Assembly (NCBI RefSeq): GCF_016863635.1
Contig: NZ_BOPG01000009.1
Location: 1-64,000 of the forward strand
DNA: 64,000 nucleotides
Direction: 5' to 3'
From: Virgisporangium aurantiacum
GTDB lineage: Bacteria > Actinomycetota > Actinomycetes > Mycobacteriales > Micromonosporaceae
Shown here: one piece after another, positions 8,877-17,827 of the stretch
Numbering within the stretch: the first letter of the stretch is position 1
Layout: every line of letters starts with the position of its first letter
Translations under genes and position numbers: made by a program
The notes under the pieces: generated by a model
What the model was told of the DNA's origin: nothing
Databases searched by the model: none
The model's input: only the letters and a program-made list of their open reading frames with translations

Positions 8877-9842
8877 ATGCTGGAGGCCGCGGGGCTGAGC
8901 GCCGCCGAGGAATCGGTCTATCTGGCGTTGCTCCGCAAGGGCGCGGCGACCGCCGAGCAGTTGGCCAACCGCACGCAGCAGGCGCCGACGCGGGTCGCCC
9001 GGGCCGTGGCCGGCCTGCACCGCAAGGGCCTCGTGCACCGGACGCCGCCGCCGTCCGATCTCATCGTCCCGGTCCCCCCGGATCTTGCCTTCGATCAGCT
9101 CATCCAGCGCCGGCGGGAAGACCTGGAGCGGGTCCGGGAGGCCGCCCAGCAGTTGTCGGCCGAGTCGCGGGCCCGGTCGACGAGCCGGCGCACCGGGGAA
9201 CTGATCGAGATCGTGCAGGGCCGGGGCGGCGTGCGCGGCGCGTTCGAGCGCGTGCAGCACGCGGCCCGTAGCGAGATGCGCGTCCTCGTGGCCCCGCCCT
9301 ACGCCGCAACCGCGCAGGTCAACCAGACCCAGCTGGCCCGGGGCGGGGAGGTGACCTACCGCGCCGTGTACACCACCGAGGCCCTCGCCGAGCCCGGGTT
9401 CATGGCGGCGGTCAGCGAGCACGTGCTCGCCGGTGAACAGGCCCGCCTCGCCCCCGTCGTCCCCACCAAGCTCGCCATCGCCGACCGCGCCCTCGCCCTG
9501 CTGCCGCTGTCGTGGACCGCCGCCGCCCAGGACACCGCGCTCCTGGTGCACCCGTGCGGCCTGCTCGACGCGCTGGTCGCGCTGTTCGAGGGCGTGTGGA
9601 CGACCGCCAGTCCCCTGGTGATCACCGGACCGGCCGAGGTGCGTCCGCTGGAGGCCGTCGACAAGCACGACCGCCAGCTCCTGTCGTTGCTGGTCGCCGG
9701 GATGACCGACGAGGCCGCCGGCGCCCGGCTGGGCATGAGCCGGCGCACGGTGGTCCGCCGGGTGCAGCACATGATGGCCGCGACCGGCTCCCAGTCGCGC
9801 ATCCAGTTGGGCTGGCGGGTCCGCGAGCGGGGCTGGTTGTGA
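8877..9842 (+). CDS. TrmB-like / LuxR-type HTH regulator
   Basis: A 321-residue regulator. The N-terminus (about 1-60) is a TrmB/MarR-like winged helix (LSAAEESVYLALLRKGAATAEQLA, then helix TRVARAVAGL). A middle ligand or phospholipase-D-like sensor region follows. The C-terminus (about 262-321) is a LuxR-type helix-turn-helix (LLSLLVAGMTDEAAGARLGMSRRTVVRRV). AAGGAGG sits 6 bp before the ATG. This architecture is frequent in actinobacteria next to secreted subtilases. Here it is divergent from the peptidase at 5061-8756, so I infer local control of it. It converges on the MFS gene with a 4-bp gap. Confidence 0.88.
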   Translation: MLEAAGLSAAEESVYLALLRKGAATAEQLANRTQQAPTRVARAVAGLHRKGLVHRTPPPSDLIVPVPPDLAFDQLIQRRREDLERVREAAQQLSAESRARSTSRRTGELIEIVQGRGGVRGAFERVQHAARSEMRVLVAPPYAATAQVNQTQLARGGEVTYRAVYTTEALAEPGFMAAVSEHVLAGEQARLAPVVPTKLAIADRALALLPLSWTAAAQDTALLVHPCGLLDALVALFEGVWTTASPLVITGPAEVRPLEAVDKHDRQLLSLLVAGMTDEAAGARLGMSRRTVVRRVQHMMAATGSQSRIQLGWRVRERGWL

Positions 9843-9846
9843 GGCG

Positions 9847-11439
9847 CTACCGCTTCCAGACCTCGTGCAGCCCCGCGCCGTCGGCCAGGCTGTACGAGAC
9901 CCGCAGCAGCCGATCGGCCCGCAGCCGGCTGCAGAGCCGTGCGGCCACGTGGCGCTGGTCGGCCGCCGGCGTGACGGCGACGGCCACGTCACCGACAGCG
10001 ACGAAGTCGCCGAGAATGCCGGCCAGCCGGTCCTGCGCCCCGCGGTAGAGCGCGGCCTGCAGGCCCACCACGCCGTGCCGGGGCAGCCGGTCACGAAGCC
10101 CCGCCACCAGTGCGTTGCCGCTGAGCCGCGACCGCTGCGGCGCGTCCGATCCGTAGACCACCACCAGCTCGTCGCTGGTCGCCAGCTCGGCCAGCCGACT
10201 CACCACCGCCGCGACACCCCACCGGGTGTCAGACTCGTCGACGACCGCCACCGTCATCACCGTCGGGCCGGCTGCGGGCTCGAAGTGCACGGCGAGCCCC
10301 ATGCTGATCCGCAGGTCACGCGCCCGCACGTACAGCGCCACCCCGAGCAGCGCCGCCGCCAGCAGCAACCACGACACGGCGGCGTGATCCGCAGCGATCA
10401 ACAATGCGGCCGGCAGCAGCGACCCGAGCGCCGCCACCGCACCGGTCACCCCCATCACCGCACCGACGCTGTCCGCCCGGGCCGCCTTGCCGATCAGGGC
10501 CAGCAGGGCACCGCTGGCAATGCCATCACAGATGGCGATGGCCGTGATCACCGGAATCGTCAGCCACCAGCCCGTCGGCCGCACCGCCAGCAGCAGGCAC
10601 AGGCCTGCGGCAAAGGCATAGCAGACCGTCAACAGCCGCGCCGTGGGCCGCCGATCGGTCCACCATCCACCCACCAGCCGCGCGAATGCCGCCAGCCCCA
10701 CCACCGCTCCGGTGACCGCCAGGGCGGCGAACCAGGTGAGGTCCAGCACCATGGTCAGGTAGACCGGCAGATAGACGGCGACCGCCACGATGCCGCCCAG
10801 CGCGAGCGCGTACAAAATCGACAACGACGTCGTCGACGCCAGCCGGACCATCGTCATCACCGAACCCCGACGTCGCCCTCCGCCCGGATCGCGCACAAGG
10901 CCTGCCGCCACCCCGGCAAAGGCCACCAGCAACCCGCCCAGCACCAGCGCCGCCGACCGCCCGTCCGGATCGAAGGCCCGCGAAACCGCCGAGATCCCCA
11001 CCGCCACCACCGGCCCGAGCCCGAACACGCCCAGAGCCAGACCCCGACCGCCATACGGCACGCTCCGCGACAGCAACGCCCCGCCGACCACGAACGCGCC
11101 GCCCGCAATGCCGGTCGCGGCGCCGGCAAGGACCACCGCCGGAAACGTCTCCGCCACGGCCAGCCCCACCACCGAAGCCGCCGTACCGAGGCTGACCACC
11201 GGAAACATCACCCGGGCGCCATACCGATCGGTGAGCACTCCGACCGGCAAACGCACGAAAGCCCCGACGAGCAGCGGCAATCCCACCAGGAGCACCTGAT
11301 CCCGCGGCGGCACCTCAAACCGGTCGTGCAACTGCGGTCCGAACAGAATCCAGGCCCGCAGGTTCAAGCCCAACCCCACCGTGGCAACCACCACCATCAC
11401 GGCCACCCTCGGCCGTGACGCCCTCCTGATGGCCTCCAC
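9847..11439 (-). CDS. NarK-like MFS transporter with C-terminal extension
   Basis: A 12-helix major facilitator (about residues 10-375) with NarK/nitrate-type features (LNLRAWILFGPQL in helix 1, motif-A-like GVLTDRYGARVMFP). Nitrate, nitrite or an organic anion is possible. After the last helix the protein continues for about 145 soluble residues (VHFEPAAGPTVMTVAVVDE, later VVVYGSDAPQRSRLSG and VAVAVTPAADQRHVAARL), an alpha/beta pattern I do not recognise and most family members lack. Start is uncertain: GTG 11439 keeps a basic leader; ATG 11397 and TTG 11505 are alternatives. Confidence 0.82.
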   Translation of the reverse strand: MEAIRRASRPRVAVMVVVATVGLGLNLRAWILFGPQLHDRFEVPPRDQVLLVGLPLLVGAFVRLPVGVLTDRYGARVMFPVVSLGTAASVVGLAVAETFPAVVLAGAATGIAGGAFVVGGALLSRSVPYGGRGLALGVFGLGPVVAVGISAVSRAFDPDGRSAALVLGGLLVAFAGVAAGLVRDPGGGRRRGSVMTMVRLASTTSLSILYALALGGIVAVAVYLPVYLTMVLDLTWFAALAVTGAVVGLAAFARLVGGWWTDRRPTARLLTVCYAFAAGLCLLLAVRPTGWWLTIPVITAIAICDGIASGALLALIGKAARADSVGAVMGVTGAVAALGSLLPAALLIAADHAAVSWLLLAAALLGVALYVRARDLRISMGLAVHFEPAAGPTVMTVAVVDESDTRWGVAAVVSRLAELATSDELVVVYGSDAPQRSRLSGNALVAGLRDRLPRHGVVGLQAALYRGAQDRLAGILGDFVAVGDVAVAVTPAADQRHVAARLCSRLRADRLLRVSYSLADGAGLHEVWKR

Positions 11440-11642
11440 GCCGTTCAGCGTGCGCCCAGGTCGCTGTGCCCCACCACCCCCAGACGGGCCGTTAACCTTG
11501 ACCAATTCCAGATCCTGGACTCACCTTTCGCGTGCGGGAAAGAACTCGAACAGATCCGCAAACCGGGCGGAGACAAGAAATATGAGCGCGGGCCGCCGGC
11601 TCGTCCATCGTTGACCGATGTTGGACTCCGGTACACAGCAAG

Positions 11643-11669
11643 AAACCCGAGCCTGATCGACCCGGGTTC
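11643..11669 (-). terminator. Displaced original terminator of the tRNA-Ala gene
   Basis: Read on the minus strand, a 9-bp stem (two G-U pairs) with a 9-nt loop is followed by CTTG. It lies 17 bp beyond the left att repeat, exactly where the terminator of the pre-insertion tRNA gene should be found after the island pushed it away. Confidence 0.55.
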
Positions 11670-11685
11670 AAGTAAGCGAACAATG

Positions 11686-11720
11686 GTGGAGCTGAGGGGA
11701 TTTGAACCCCTGACCCCCTC
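11686..11720. repeat. Left attachment repeat: displaced 3' end of tRNA-Ala
   Basis: These 35 bp are identical to 28058-28092, which is the 3' part (T arm and acceptor strand) of the intact tRNA-Ala gene. Homology stops abruptly on both sides (ttaccg follows here, gatgcg follows there). This is the standard signature of integration at a tRNA 3' end by a tyrosine recombinase. Confidence 0.92.
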
Positions 11721-12569
11721 TTACCGACAGTCACGGTCTCAACCTTGTCGTTCGTTGTCGAATTCAGTTGTTGACCTGCTGGAACGCAAGGTCAGAGTGA
11801 TCGCTTCTTGTCACTGATTGTCAATGCTTGGCGCGGGTTTTCGGGAGGTAAACGGGGGCCCGTTTCGGTGCCCGGCGGTCTTGCTGGACACCGCCACTTG
11901 CGCCGTGGCGGAGTCGCGGCGGCGGTCCGCACGACTCACGCCGAACCCTGGTGGCGGCCGTCATGCTGCGCGGCGATCAGCATCGAGGGCTCCGCCGGCA
12001 CGTCGCGGGCGGAGCTGAATCCAACGATGACGATTACGATGACCCGGGCGGCGGTCGGCACGTGCCAGGTACCACGGCACGACGCGCTGACTCATCAGCC
12101 AGGGGTACGCGCCGGCCCGGCCGAACTGCCAGCGTAGTCCTCCAGCGGTGTCTCATCCTCGGACTGCAGGACGGGCTCCCCGGGATCGGGGCGCCAGGGC
12201 TCGGGCGTGCGGCCCAGGCGCACGCCAACAACAGCACTCTCACCAGCGTCGAGGTGCGATCGTCCCGGCTGAGCGGGGTCCGCCGGGTCCGCAACGTGGT
12301 CTTCACCTTCATGCATCGGCAGACCGGTGTCCCGGAGCGGCTGTTCGTCGCCGTCGACGTCACCGACAAGTTGCCGTTCATCGTCACGAAGCTCGCCCCG
12401 TACTACGAGCGCATGTAGGCGGTGGGGAATCCGATGTGCATCGGGCGCGGGCTTGCTCGGATCCACCGGCCGGGATCGTCCGCGCGGATCACCGAGCCCG
12501 TGCACCGCTACCTGGAGGGCAGGGTCCGTGCGATGCCGCCCACCGTCCGGCAGGCGATCCATCGGTCGC
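11721..12569. other. Gene-poor left end of the island
   Basis: About 850 bp without a convincing gene. The first 100 bp are relatively AT-rich and may be the former attP arm. A frame at about 12150-12418 (+) ends in a protein-like stretch (RNVVFTFMHRQTGVPERLF, then VTKLAPYYERM) but has no credible start or ribosome site, and is at most a gene remnant. Confidence 0.5.
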
Positions 12570-13060
12570 TCAACGGGCGGGACACGCGGGCCGTTCGTGG
12601 CGGACTGCCCGACCCCGGCCGCAGCCGACCGCCGTAGATCGTGCCCAGCCCAGTCCGGAGGGAAGCGGCGGCCACCGCTGGGTGACCCGCCAGCGGTCAA
12701 CCTCTGGCGCCGGGGCGAGGATCCGGACGGACACCTGACGGTCCAGCACATCGGCGGGCCGGCCGGCTTGCAGGTAGTCGACCAGGGCACTGACCCACGT
12801 CGACCGGCAGCCGCAGCCGGTCCCGGCGCTGGCGTTTGCCCCGTACCACCAACTCCCCGGCCCGCCGGTCGACGTCGTCCCGGGTCGAGTCCGGCGACTT
12901 CCACACAACGCAGCCCGAGCCGGGACAGCAGCGTCAGCATCGCGAAGTCGCGGCGACCGGACGCGCTGGTGCGGTCGCAGGAGACCAGCAGAGCATCAAC
13001 CTGAGCCGGTGACAGACTGCGTGGCAATCCGGCCGGCCGGTGCGCGACCTTCGGCACCAC
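12570..13060 (-). pseudogene. Decayed tyrosine recombinase (XerC/D-like)
   Basis: The minus strand starts with a typical recombinase segment (SLSPAQVDALLVSCDR, DFAMLTLLSRLGLRCVEVAGL) that contains the first catalytic Arg region. It then loses frame at about 12890. The continuation DDVDRRAGELVVRGK appears in a second frame and ALVDYLQAGRP plus QVSVRILAPAPEVDR in a third. The HxxR box is not recoverable, although VRHERP near 12600 may be the end of the His region. At least two frameshifts make it inactive. It resembles integrases of transposon type rather than the tRNA-adjacent integrase at 27.2-27.9 kb. Confidence 0.65.
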
Positions 13061-13350
13061 ATCTGTAAGCTCCGGCGCCGTGCTGATGGCCGCGATCTGG
13101 CAGCAGCCCGGGAGCTGGCCGTACTGCTACGTGAGCAAGGCAGTCTGAATGAACGCCGTCGTCGTGATGAGGCCGGCGGCCAAGACGCCACGCGAGAACT
13201 GGCCGGCCTGCTACGAGCGCAGGCAACCCTACAGAGGCCATCGCCGTCCTTCGCCGTGCCGCCGACGCCGGTGATGAGGACGCTGCCCGGAGCTGGCGAA
13301 GCAGCTCCGGGAGATGTGCGGCCTTGAAGAAACTGGTCGGCATTTGTCGC
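13040..13350 (+). pseudogene. Fragment of a TPR/Sel1-like repeat protein
   Basis: Successive frames contain the actinobacterial repeat with pattern AARELAVLLREQG and EAIAVLRRAADAGDEDAAR, interrupted by indels. Restoring one G near 13290 gives ARELAKQLREMCGLEET, which reads as the natural C-terminal end of such proteins. Only the last two to three repeats are present and the start is lost. Confidence 0.55.
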
Positions 13351-13717
13351 TACCAGTACACGCTTGGGGGGATCGGGGGCCACCGGCACGGCGGGGTTCT
13401 GGACCTCCGGCGGCCCGTAGTCGTATCGAGGCTCGAGATCGGCGTACCGCAGTTGTGCTGATCTACGACAGCGACCTAATCGAGCGTGCGCTGGTCACCG
13501 ACGCTGAGCGTGCGCTGACTCGGATCCGGCACCGTCCGCCGTCGGAGGAGCCGAGTCTGGCCGCTCTGGTCGGCGATGACCACCGGCTCGCGGGCCCTGG
13601 TCGACGTTCTGTATCATCTCGCCGCCAGGCAGCCAGTGTACGGTCGTGGCGGTGCCGCAGCGTCGTAGGCCAAGCTACGCTGCTCCTGGCTTCGACCGCG
13701 ACACTGGCGACGGGCTA

Positions 13718-14923
13718 GTGCTCTGACCGGAAACGTTGGCCGGGTTCGTTGACACGCCGGTCGGCGTCCGTGGTCGTGGTGTCGCGGCGGTTGATGGTGT
13801 GGGGGTGGCAGAACCAGTTCGGGTGCGTCGCCTGAGTGATCATGAAGGTCAGCGACTACAGCAGATCGTCCGCCGTGGAACCGGGTCGCCGATTCGCCTG
13901 CGGCGGGCGATGGTGGTGCTGGCCTCGGCCGGTGGGAACACCGTCGCGGCGATCGCTCGGCTGGTCCAGGCCGACGAGGACACGATCCGTCAGGTCATCC
14001 ATCGGTTTAACGAGACGGGCCTGGCCAGCCTGGACCCTCGATGGGCGGGTGGCCGTCCCCGCCTGATCAGTGACAGCGATGAGCGGTTCATCATCGTGGC
14101 GGCCACCACCCGCCCCGAGAAGTTGGGGGCGCCGTTCACCCGCTGGAGCCTGCGCAAACTCGTCGACTGGCTGGCCCACAACCGCGGCCTGCGCCGGGTC
14201 AAGGTCAGCCGGGAACGGCTGCGGGAACTGCTGCACAAGCACGAGATCAGCTTCCAACGAACCAAGACGTGGAAGGAATCCAACGACCCGCACCGGGAAG
14301 CGAAACTCGCCCGCATCGAAGAGGTGACCTCGCGGTTCCCGGACCGGGTGTTCGCCTTCGACGAGTTCGGACCGCTGACCATCCGCCCGTACGCCGGCGC
14401 CGCCTGGACACCGAAGAACCGGCCCGACCGGCCGCCGGCGAACTACCACAAGCTCCACGGCGTGCGGCAGTTCCACGGCTGCTACTCCGTCGGCGACGAC
14501 ACCATGTGGGGCATCGTCCGCCGTAAGAAATCAGCGGCGAACACCCTCGCGGCACTCAAGTCGATCCGCGCCGCTCGCCCGGACGGCGCGCCGATCTACG
14601 TCATCCTGGACAACCTGTCCGCGCACAAAGGCGCGGCGATCAGGGCATGGGCGGCCCGCAACCGGGTCGACTGTGCTTCACCCCGACCTACTGCTCGTGG
14701 GCGAACCCGATCGAGGCCAACTTCGGGCCGCTCCGAGCGTTCGTCATCGCCGGGTCGAACCACCCCAACCACACCGTCCTGACCCGCGCCCGCCACCCCG
14801 ACGTCCTGGCAGCCCAACGCCGCGAACGCGCCCGCATCCGCTCCGAACGCCAACGCCGCTGGGGCCAAACCGCCACACGAGCAGTCGCCTGACCCAACAC
14901 CCTCAACGTTCCGGTCAGAGCAC
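13718..14923 (+). mobile_element. IS630-family insertion sequence
   Basis: A 1206-bp element with terminal inverted repeats at 13718-13738 and 14904-14923, identical except for one extra A on the left. It is flanked by TA on both sides (13716-13717 and 14924-14925), the target duplication typical of IS630/Tc1-mariner elements. The ends and target duplication are complete, implying recent insertion. Its transposase carries one frameshift. Confidence 0.92.
13805..14892 (+). pseudogene. IS630-family transposase, frameshifted
   Basis: From GTG 13805 the frame encodes helix-turn-helix domains (QQIVRRGTGSPIRLRRAMVV, NTVAAIARLVQADEDTIRQV) and the first two DDE residues, Asp in VFAFDEFGPL and Asp in IYVILDNLSAHKG. 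At about 14672 one base is missing and the frame runs off. The continuation LCFTPTYCSWANPIEANFGP, holding the catalytic Glu, is in another frame and ends at 14892. Because the catalytic triad is split between frames, the gene is probably dead, though a programmed shift or a sequencing error cannot be excluded. Confidence 0.85.
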
Positions 14924-14925
14924 TA

Positions 14926-15232
14926 GCTGGGGGTGTCGATGGGGCCGTGCCGTGCCAGGATCACGGTCACTGGTGGGCATGTGTCTCCGGAAGTGGGTCG
15001 TAGCCCTCGCTCGGTGCCCGCACCAACCAGATCGGGCGGTGGAGTATGGAACCCCCAGTCCCAGACTGGGCCACTTCGCAGACGCCGCCGGACGCCCGCG
15101 CTATGTGTCTCACTCGAAGCGGTGAGTGCCTTCGGCGTGGCTGGACACGGAGCCGGGTTCCGTGAGACGTATACTGTTGACCCACGGGGTCAGGCCACAC
15201 ATTGCGAGCGACAAGGACAGCTGGGAGCTGTA
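14926..15232. promoter_or_regulatory. Upstream region and likely promoter of the island purF-like gene
   Basis: No gene is seen here. A TATACT hexamer at 15170-15175 is a good -10 box, and GGGAG lies at 15223-15227, 5 bp before the GTG at 15233. The in-frame codons further upstream look non-coding, so the long open frame from 14933 is not used as the start. Confidence 0.5.
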
Positions 15233-16714
15233 GTGCGCCGAGGCGACGGACATCTGAATCAGGACCTGGATCCAGACAATCGACGACCGCAGGATCACTG
15301 CGGCGTCTTCGGGGTCTGGGCGCCCGACGAGGATGTCGCCAAGTTAACCTACTTCGGGCTATACGCCTTGCAGCATCGTGGGCAGGAAGCCGCCGGCATC
15401 GCGGTCTCCGACGGACAAGGAATCCTCGTTTTCAAGGATGTTGGGCTAGTTGCTCAGGTCTTCGACGAGAAAATTCTAGCGGGCCTTCGCGGTCACATTG
15501 CAATCGGCCACACTCGGTACTCGACCACGGGCGCTTCATCGTGGGAGAACGCGCAACCTACGTTAAGCGAAACTCCTCCTGGCTTGGATGGAGCGGCCGG
15601 CGCATCCGTAGCACTCGCCCATAACGGTAACCTAGTCAACACGGCACAGCTTCGGCGTGAGGTTGAGGCACTCGGGCTGACACAACATCGCGGCCCCATT
15701 TCGACCACTGATACGGCGGTCGTTTCCGCGTTGCTCAGTGCCTATCCTGATCTCTCTGTTACCGAAGCAGCAATGCGGCTTCTTCCCAGGTTGGAGGGTG
15801 CCTTTAGCTTTGTATTCATGGACCAAGATACCCTCTACGCCGCGCGGGATGCCCACGGTGTGCGACCCCTCATTCTTGGCCGTCTTGAACGAGGCTGGGC
15901 GATTGCAAGCGAGACAGCAGCGTTGGAAACGATAGGGGCGAGTGCAGTTCGTGAGATTGAGCCTGGTGAGCTCCTGGCAATAGACGACCATGGTTTGCGT
16001 TCTTTGCGGTTTGCGAATCCGAAGCCGAGGGGTTGCCTGGTCGAGTATGTCTATTTCTCGCGACCGGATTCGGTCATCTCCGGCCGAAATGTATACGCAA
16101 GCCGCGTCGCACTTGGACAGGCCTTAGCGCGGGAACACCCGGCCGACGCCGATATCGTGATTGGCGTTCCAGAATCCGGTATTCCTGCAGCAATCGGCTA
16201 CGCTCAAGAATCAGGTATCCCATATAGCGTCGGCCTCATAAAGAACTCCTACATTGGACGCACGTTCATTCAGCCAACACAATCAATTCGTCAATTAGGT
16301 GTACGGCTCAAGCTAAATGCAATTCGCGAGATCATTCAAGGAAAGCGTGTGGTGGTCGTTGACGATTCCTTAATACGTGGGAACACTCTACGCTCGATCG
16401 TTAGGATGATTAGGGCCGCCGGAGCGATCGAGGTTCACGCGAGGATCTCCTCTCCTCCCATCAAGTGGCCATGTTTCTACGGGATCGACATGGCTTCGAA
16501 GGCCGAGTTTATCTCGACGGGTCTGGATGTAGATGGGGTCCGTCGAGCGGTCGGAGCCGACTCGCTTGGCCATGTTTCGATGGACGGATTGGTCCGCGCA
16601 ACCGAGCAGCCGGAATCTCGACTGTGTCGCGCATGCTTTGACGGTGATTACCCCACGGCGACTCCTGAACAACGGCTATCCGAGCTTGAACGAGTAGCTC
16701 CAACTCCAAGCTAG
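15233..16714 (+). CDS. PurF-type amidophosphoribosyltransferase, island copy
   Basis: A 493-residue enzyme of the first step of purine synthesis, which makes 5-phosphoribosylamine from PRPP and glutamine. The glutaminase domain has the nucleophile Cys23 after a short propeptide (DHCGVFGVW), RGQEAAGI, GHTRYSTTG and HNGNLVN. The PRTase domain has the PRPP loop at 373-385 (VVVVDDSLIRGNT). All four cysteines matching the B. subtilis [4Fe-4S] ligands are present (Cys268, 414, 465, 468). Every catalytic motif is intact. Base composition is clearly lower in GC than the chromosome, so it is foreign DNA rather than a duplicated housekeeping gene. The host purF should lie elsewhere. Confidence 0.93.
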   Translation: MRRGDGHLNQDLDPDNRRPQDHCGVFGVWAPDEDVAKLTYFGLYALQHRGQEAAGIAVSDGQGILVFKDVGLVAQVFDEKILAGLRGHIAIGHTRYSTTGASSWENAQPTLSETPPGLDGAAGASVALAHNGNLVNTAQLRREVEALGLTQHRGPISTTDTAVVSALLSAYPDLSVTEAAMRLLPRLEGAFSFVFMDQDTLYAARDAHGVRPLILGRLERGWAIASETAALETIGASAVREIEPGELLAIDDHGLRSLRFANPKPRGCLVEYVYFSRPDSVISGRNVYASRVALGQALAREHPADADIVIGVPESGIPAAIGYAQESGIPYSVGLIKNSYIGRTFIQPTQSIRQLGVRLKLNAIREIIQGKRVVVVDDSLIRGNTLRSIVRMIRAAGAIEVHARISSPPIKWPCFYGIDMASKAEFISTGLDVDGVRRAVGADSLGHVSMDGLVRATEQPESRLCRACFDGDYPTATPEQRLSELERVAPTPS

Positions 16715-17349
16715 GTTTCAGATCCGCGGCGACCTCACCCTCGTCGCGTTGCAACTGGCCTCCCAGATCAGTAGTCCAGCTCGGAATGGCATGTAGGACC
16801 AACGATGGCTCATTGCGGCGCGCGGGCGCGGCGGTGCTGACATCGGCGGAGTTGCCTGTAGCTGGCCGGGCCCGATGCCGAGTTCCCGGAACCGAGGCTC
16901 GGGCCGCACAGTCACCGATCCGGTCGCCGCTGCGTCGGCGAGAGTGGAATACGACGGGCATAGGTGGCGATCACCGCACCTGCCGATCTACCGGCCGCAA
17001 CTGGCGGCTGCTGATCCGTCGCCGTCTGTCCGATGGGTGAACTGGCTAGCTACCGCCGTTGCTTACCCCCGCCGCGCTGGCCAACCCTTGTGCCGATGGC
17101 GAGTGCCCGGCGGTGCGTGAAGACCAGCCTGGTAATCAGCCAGAACGCCACGCGCCAAACGAACGCCAGGTCCGCGCGGGATTCCTGTCCGGGTATGGCT
17201 TGGAGTGCAGAGCTGAGCACGGGTGAACCGTGCAGAGCGTGCATTGGTTATCCGTCCCACGTAAGGTGCTGGGCGTGACGCTGCCCCGGCCATGATCGAG
17301 TTGGCTTGGGGCCGGCTGGCGATGGGCGTTGGACGAGCAGCGGTGGCTG
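16715..17349. other. Non-coding stretch after the purF-like gene
   Basis: About 630 bp in which no frame looks like a real gene and no repeat or RNA was recognised. Composition is mixed. It leads into an IS21 fragment, so it is probably debris from earlier insertions. Confidence 0.45.
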
Positions 17350-17482
17350 GATGTACGTCAGTTCCGGGGTTGCACGAGGCTGGCGCCAGCGTTTCCGAGA
17401 TCGCTCGTGTGACCCGCCTGAACTGGGCGGACGGTGAAGAAGTACCTGGCGGCTGAAGCGCGTCGAACGTGCGTAGCGTGAG
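17350..17482 (+). pseudogene. Remnant of an IS21-type transposase (istA) N-terminus
   Basis: The frame reads LHEAGASVSEIARVTRLN. After removal of one extra G it continues RTVKKYLAAEA, the helix-turn-helix of IS21-family IstA proteins. It stops soon after and no IstB or DDE region follows. Confidence 0.5.
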
Positions 17483-17827
17483 AAAGAAGGCCGCCAAAAT
17501 CGAAGCGGGTCGCTTCTGATCGCGGACACGAAAAGAGTCCGCGAATACTCCCCGCCAAGCATCGCGAAGATCGTACCAACGCCTTCCAGTTCGTTTGATC
17601 AATTCACGTTCTGGATCTTCAACTAACGTCGACCCGATCTTGTACCAGCTCACCGGTTCGTCACGGCTTCGCAAGGCGGACTCTCAAGTGTCTAATCATA
17701 CGATCACCGTCAGTGCGTTGGGAGCTTGCAGATGTGCCCACTCTGAGGTAAGAACAGGATGCTACGCGTTGTGACTTAGCATCCGACACTCCGACGTTGG
17801 CCACGAATCTACCTCAGTGAGGAAAGA

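Noticed and set aside
14933..15232. N-terminal extension of the purF-like protein
   Set aside because: The open frame runs back to 14933, but the family starts shortly before the nucleophile Cys and a ribosome site precedes GTG 15233.
17063..17674. 203-residue minus-strand frame in the island
   Set aside because: Runs across the IS21 relic in antisense, lacks a ribosome site and any recognisable domain.
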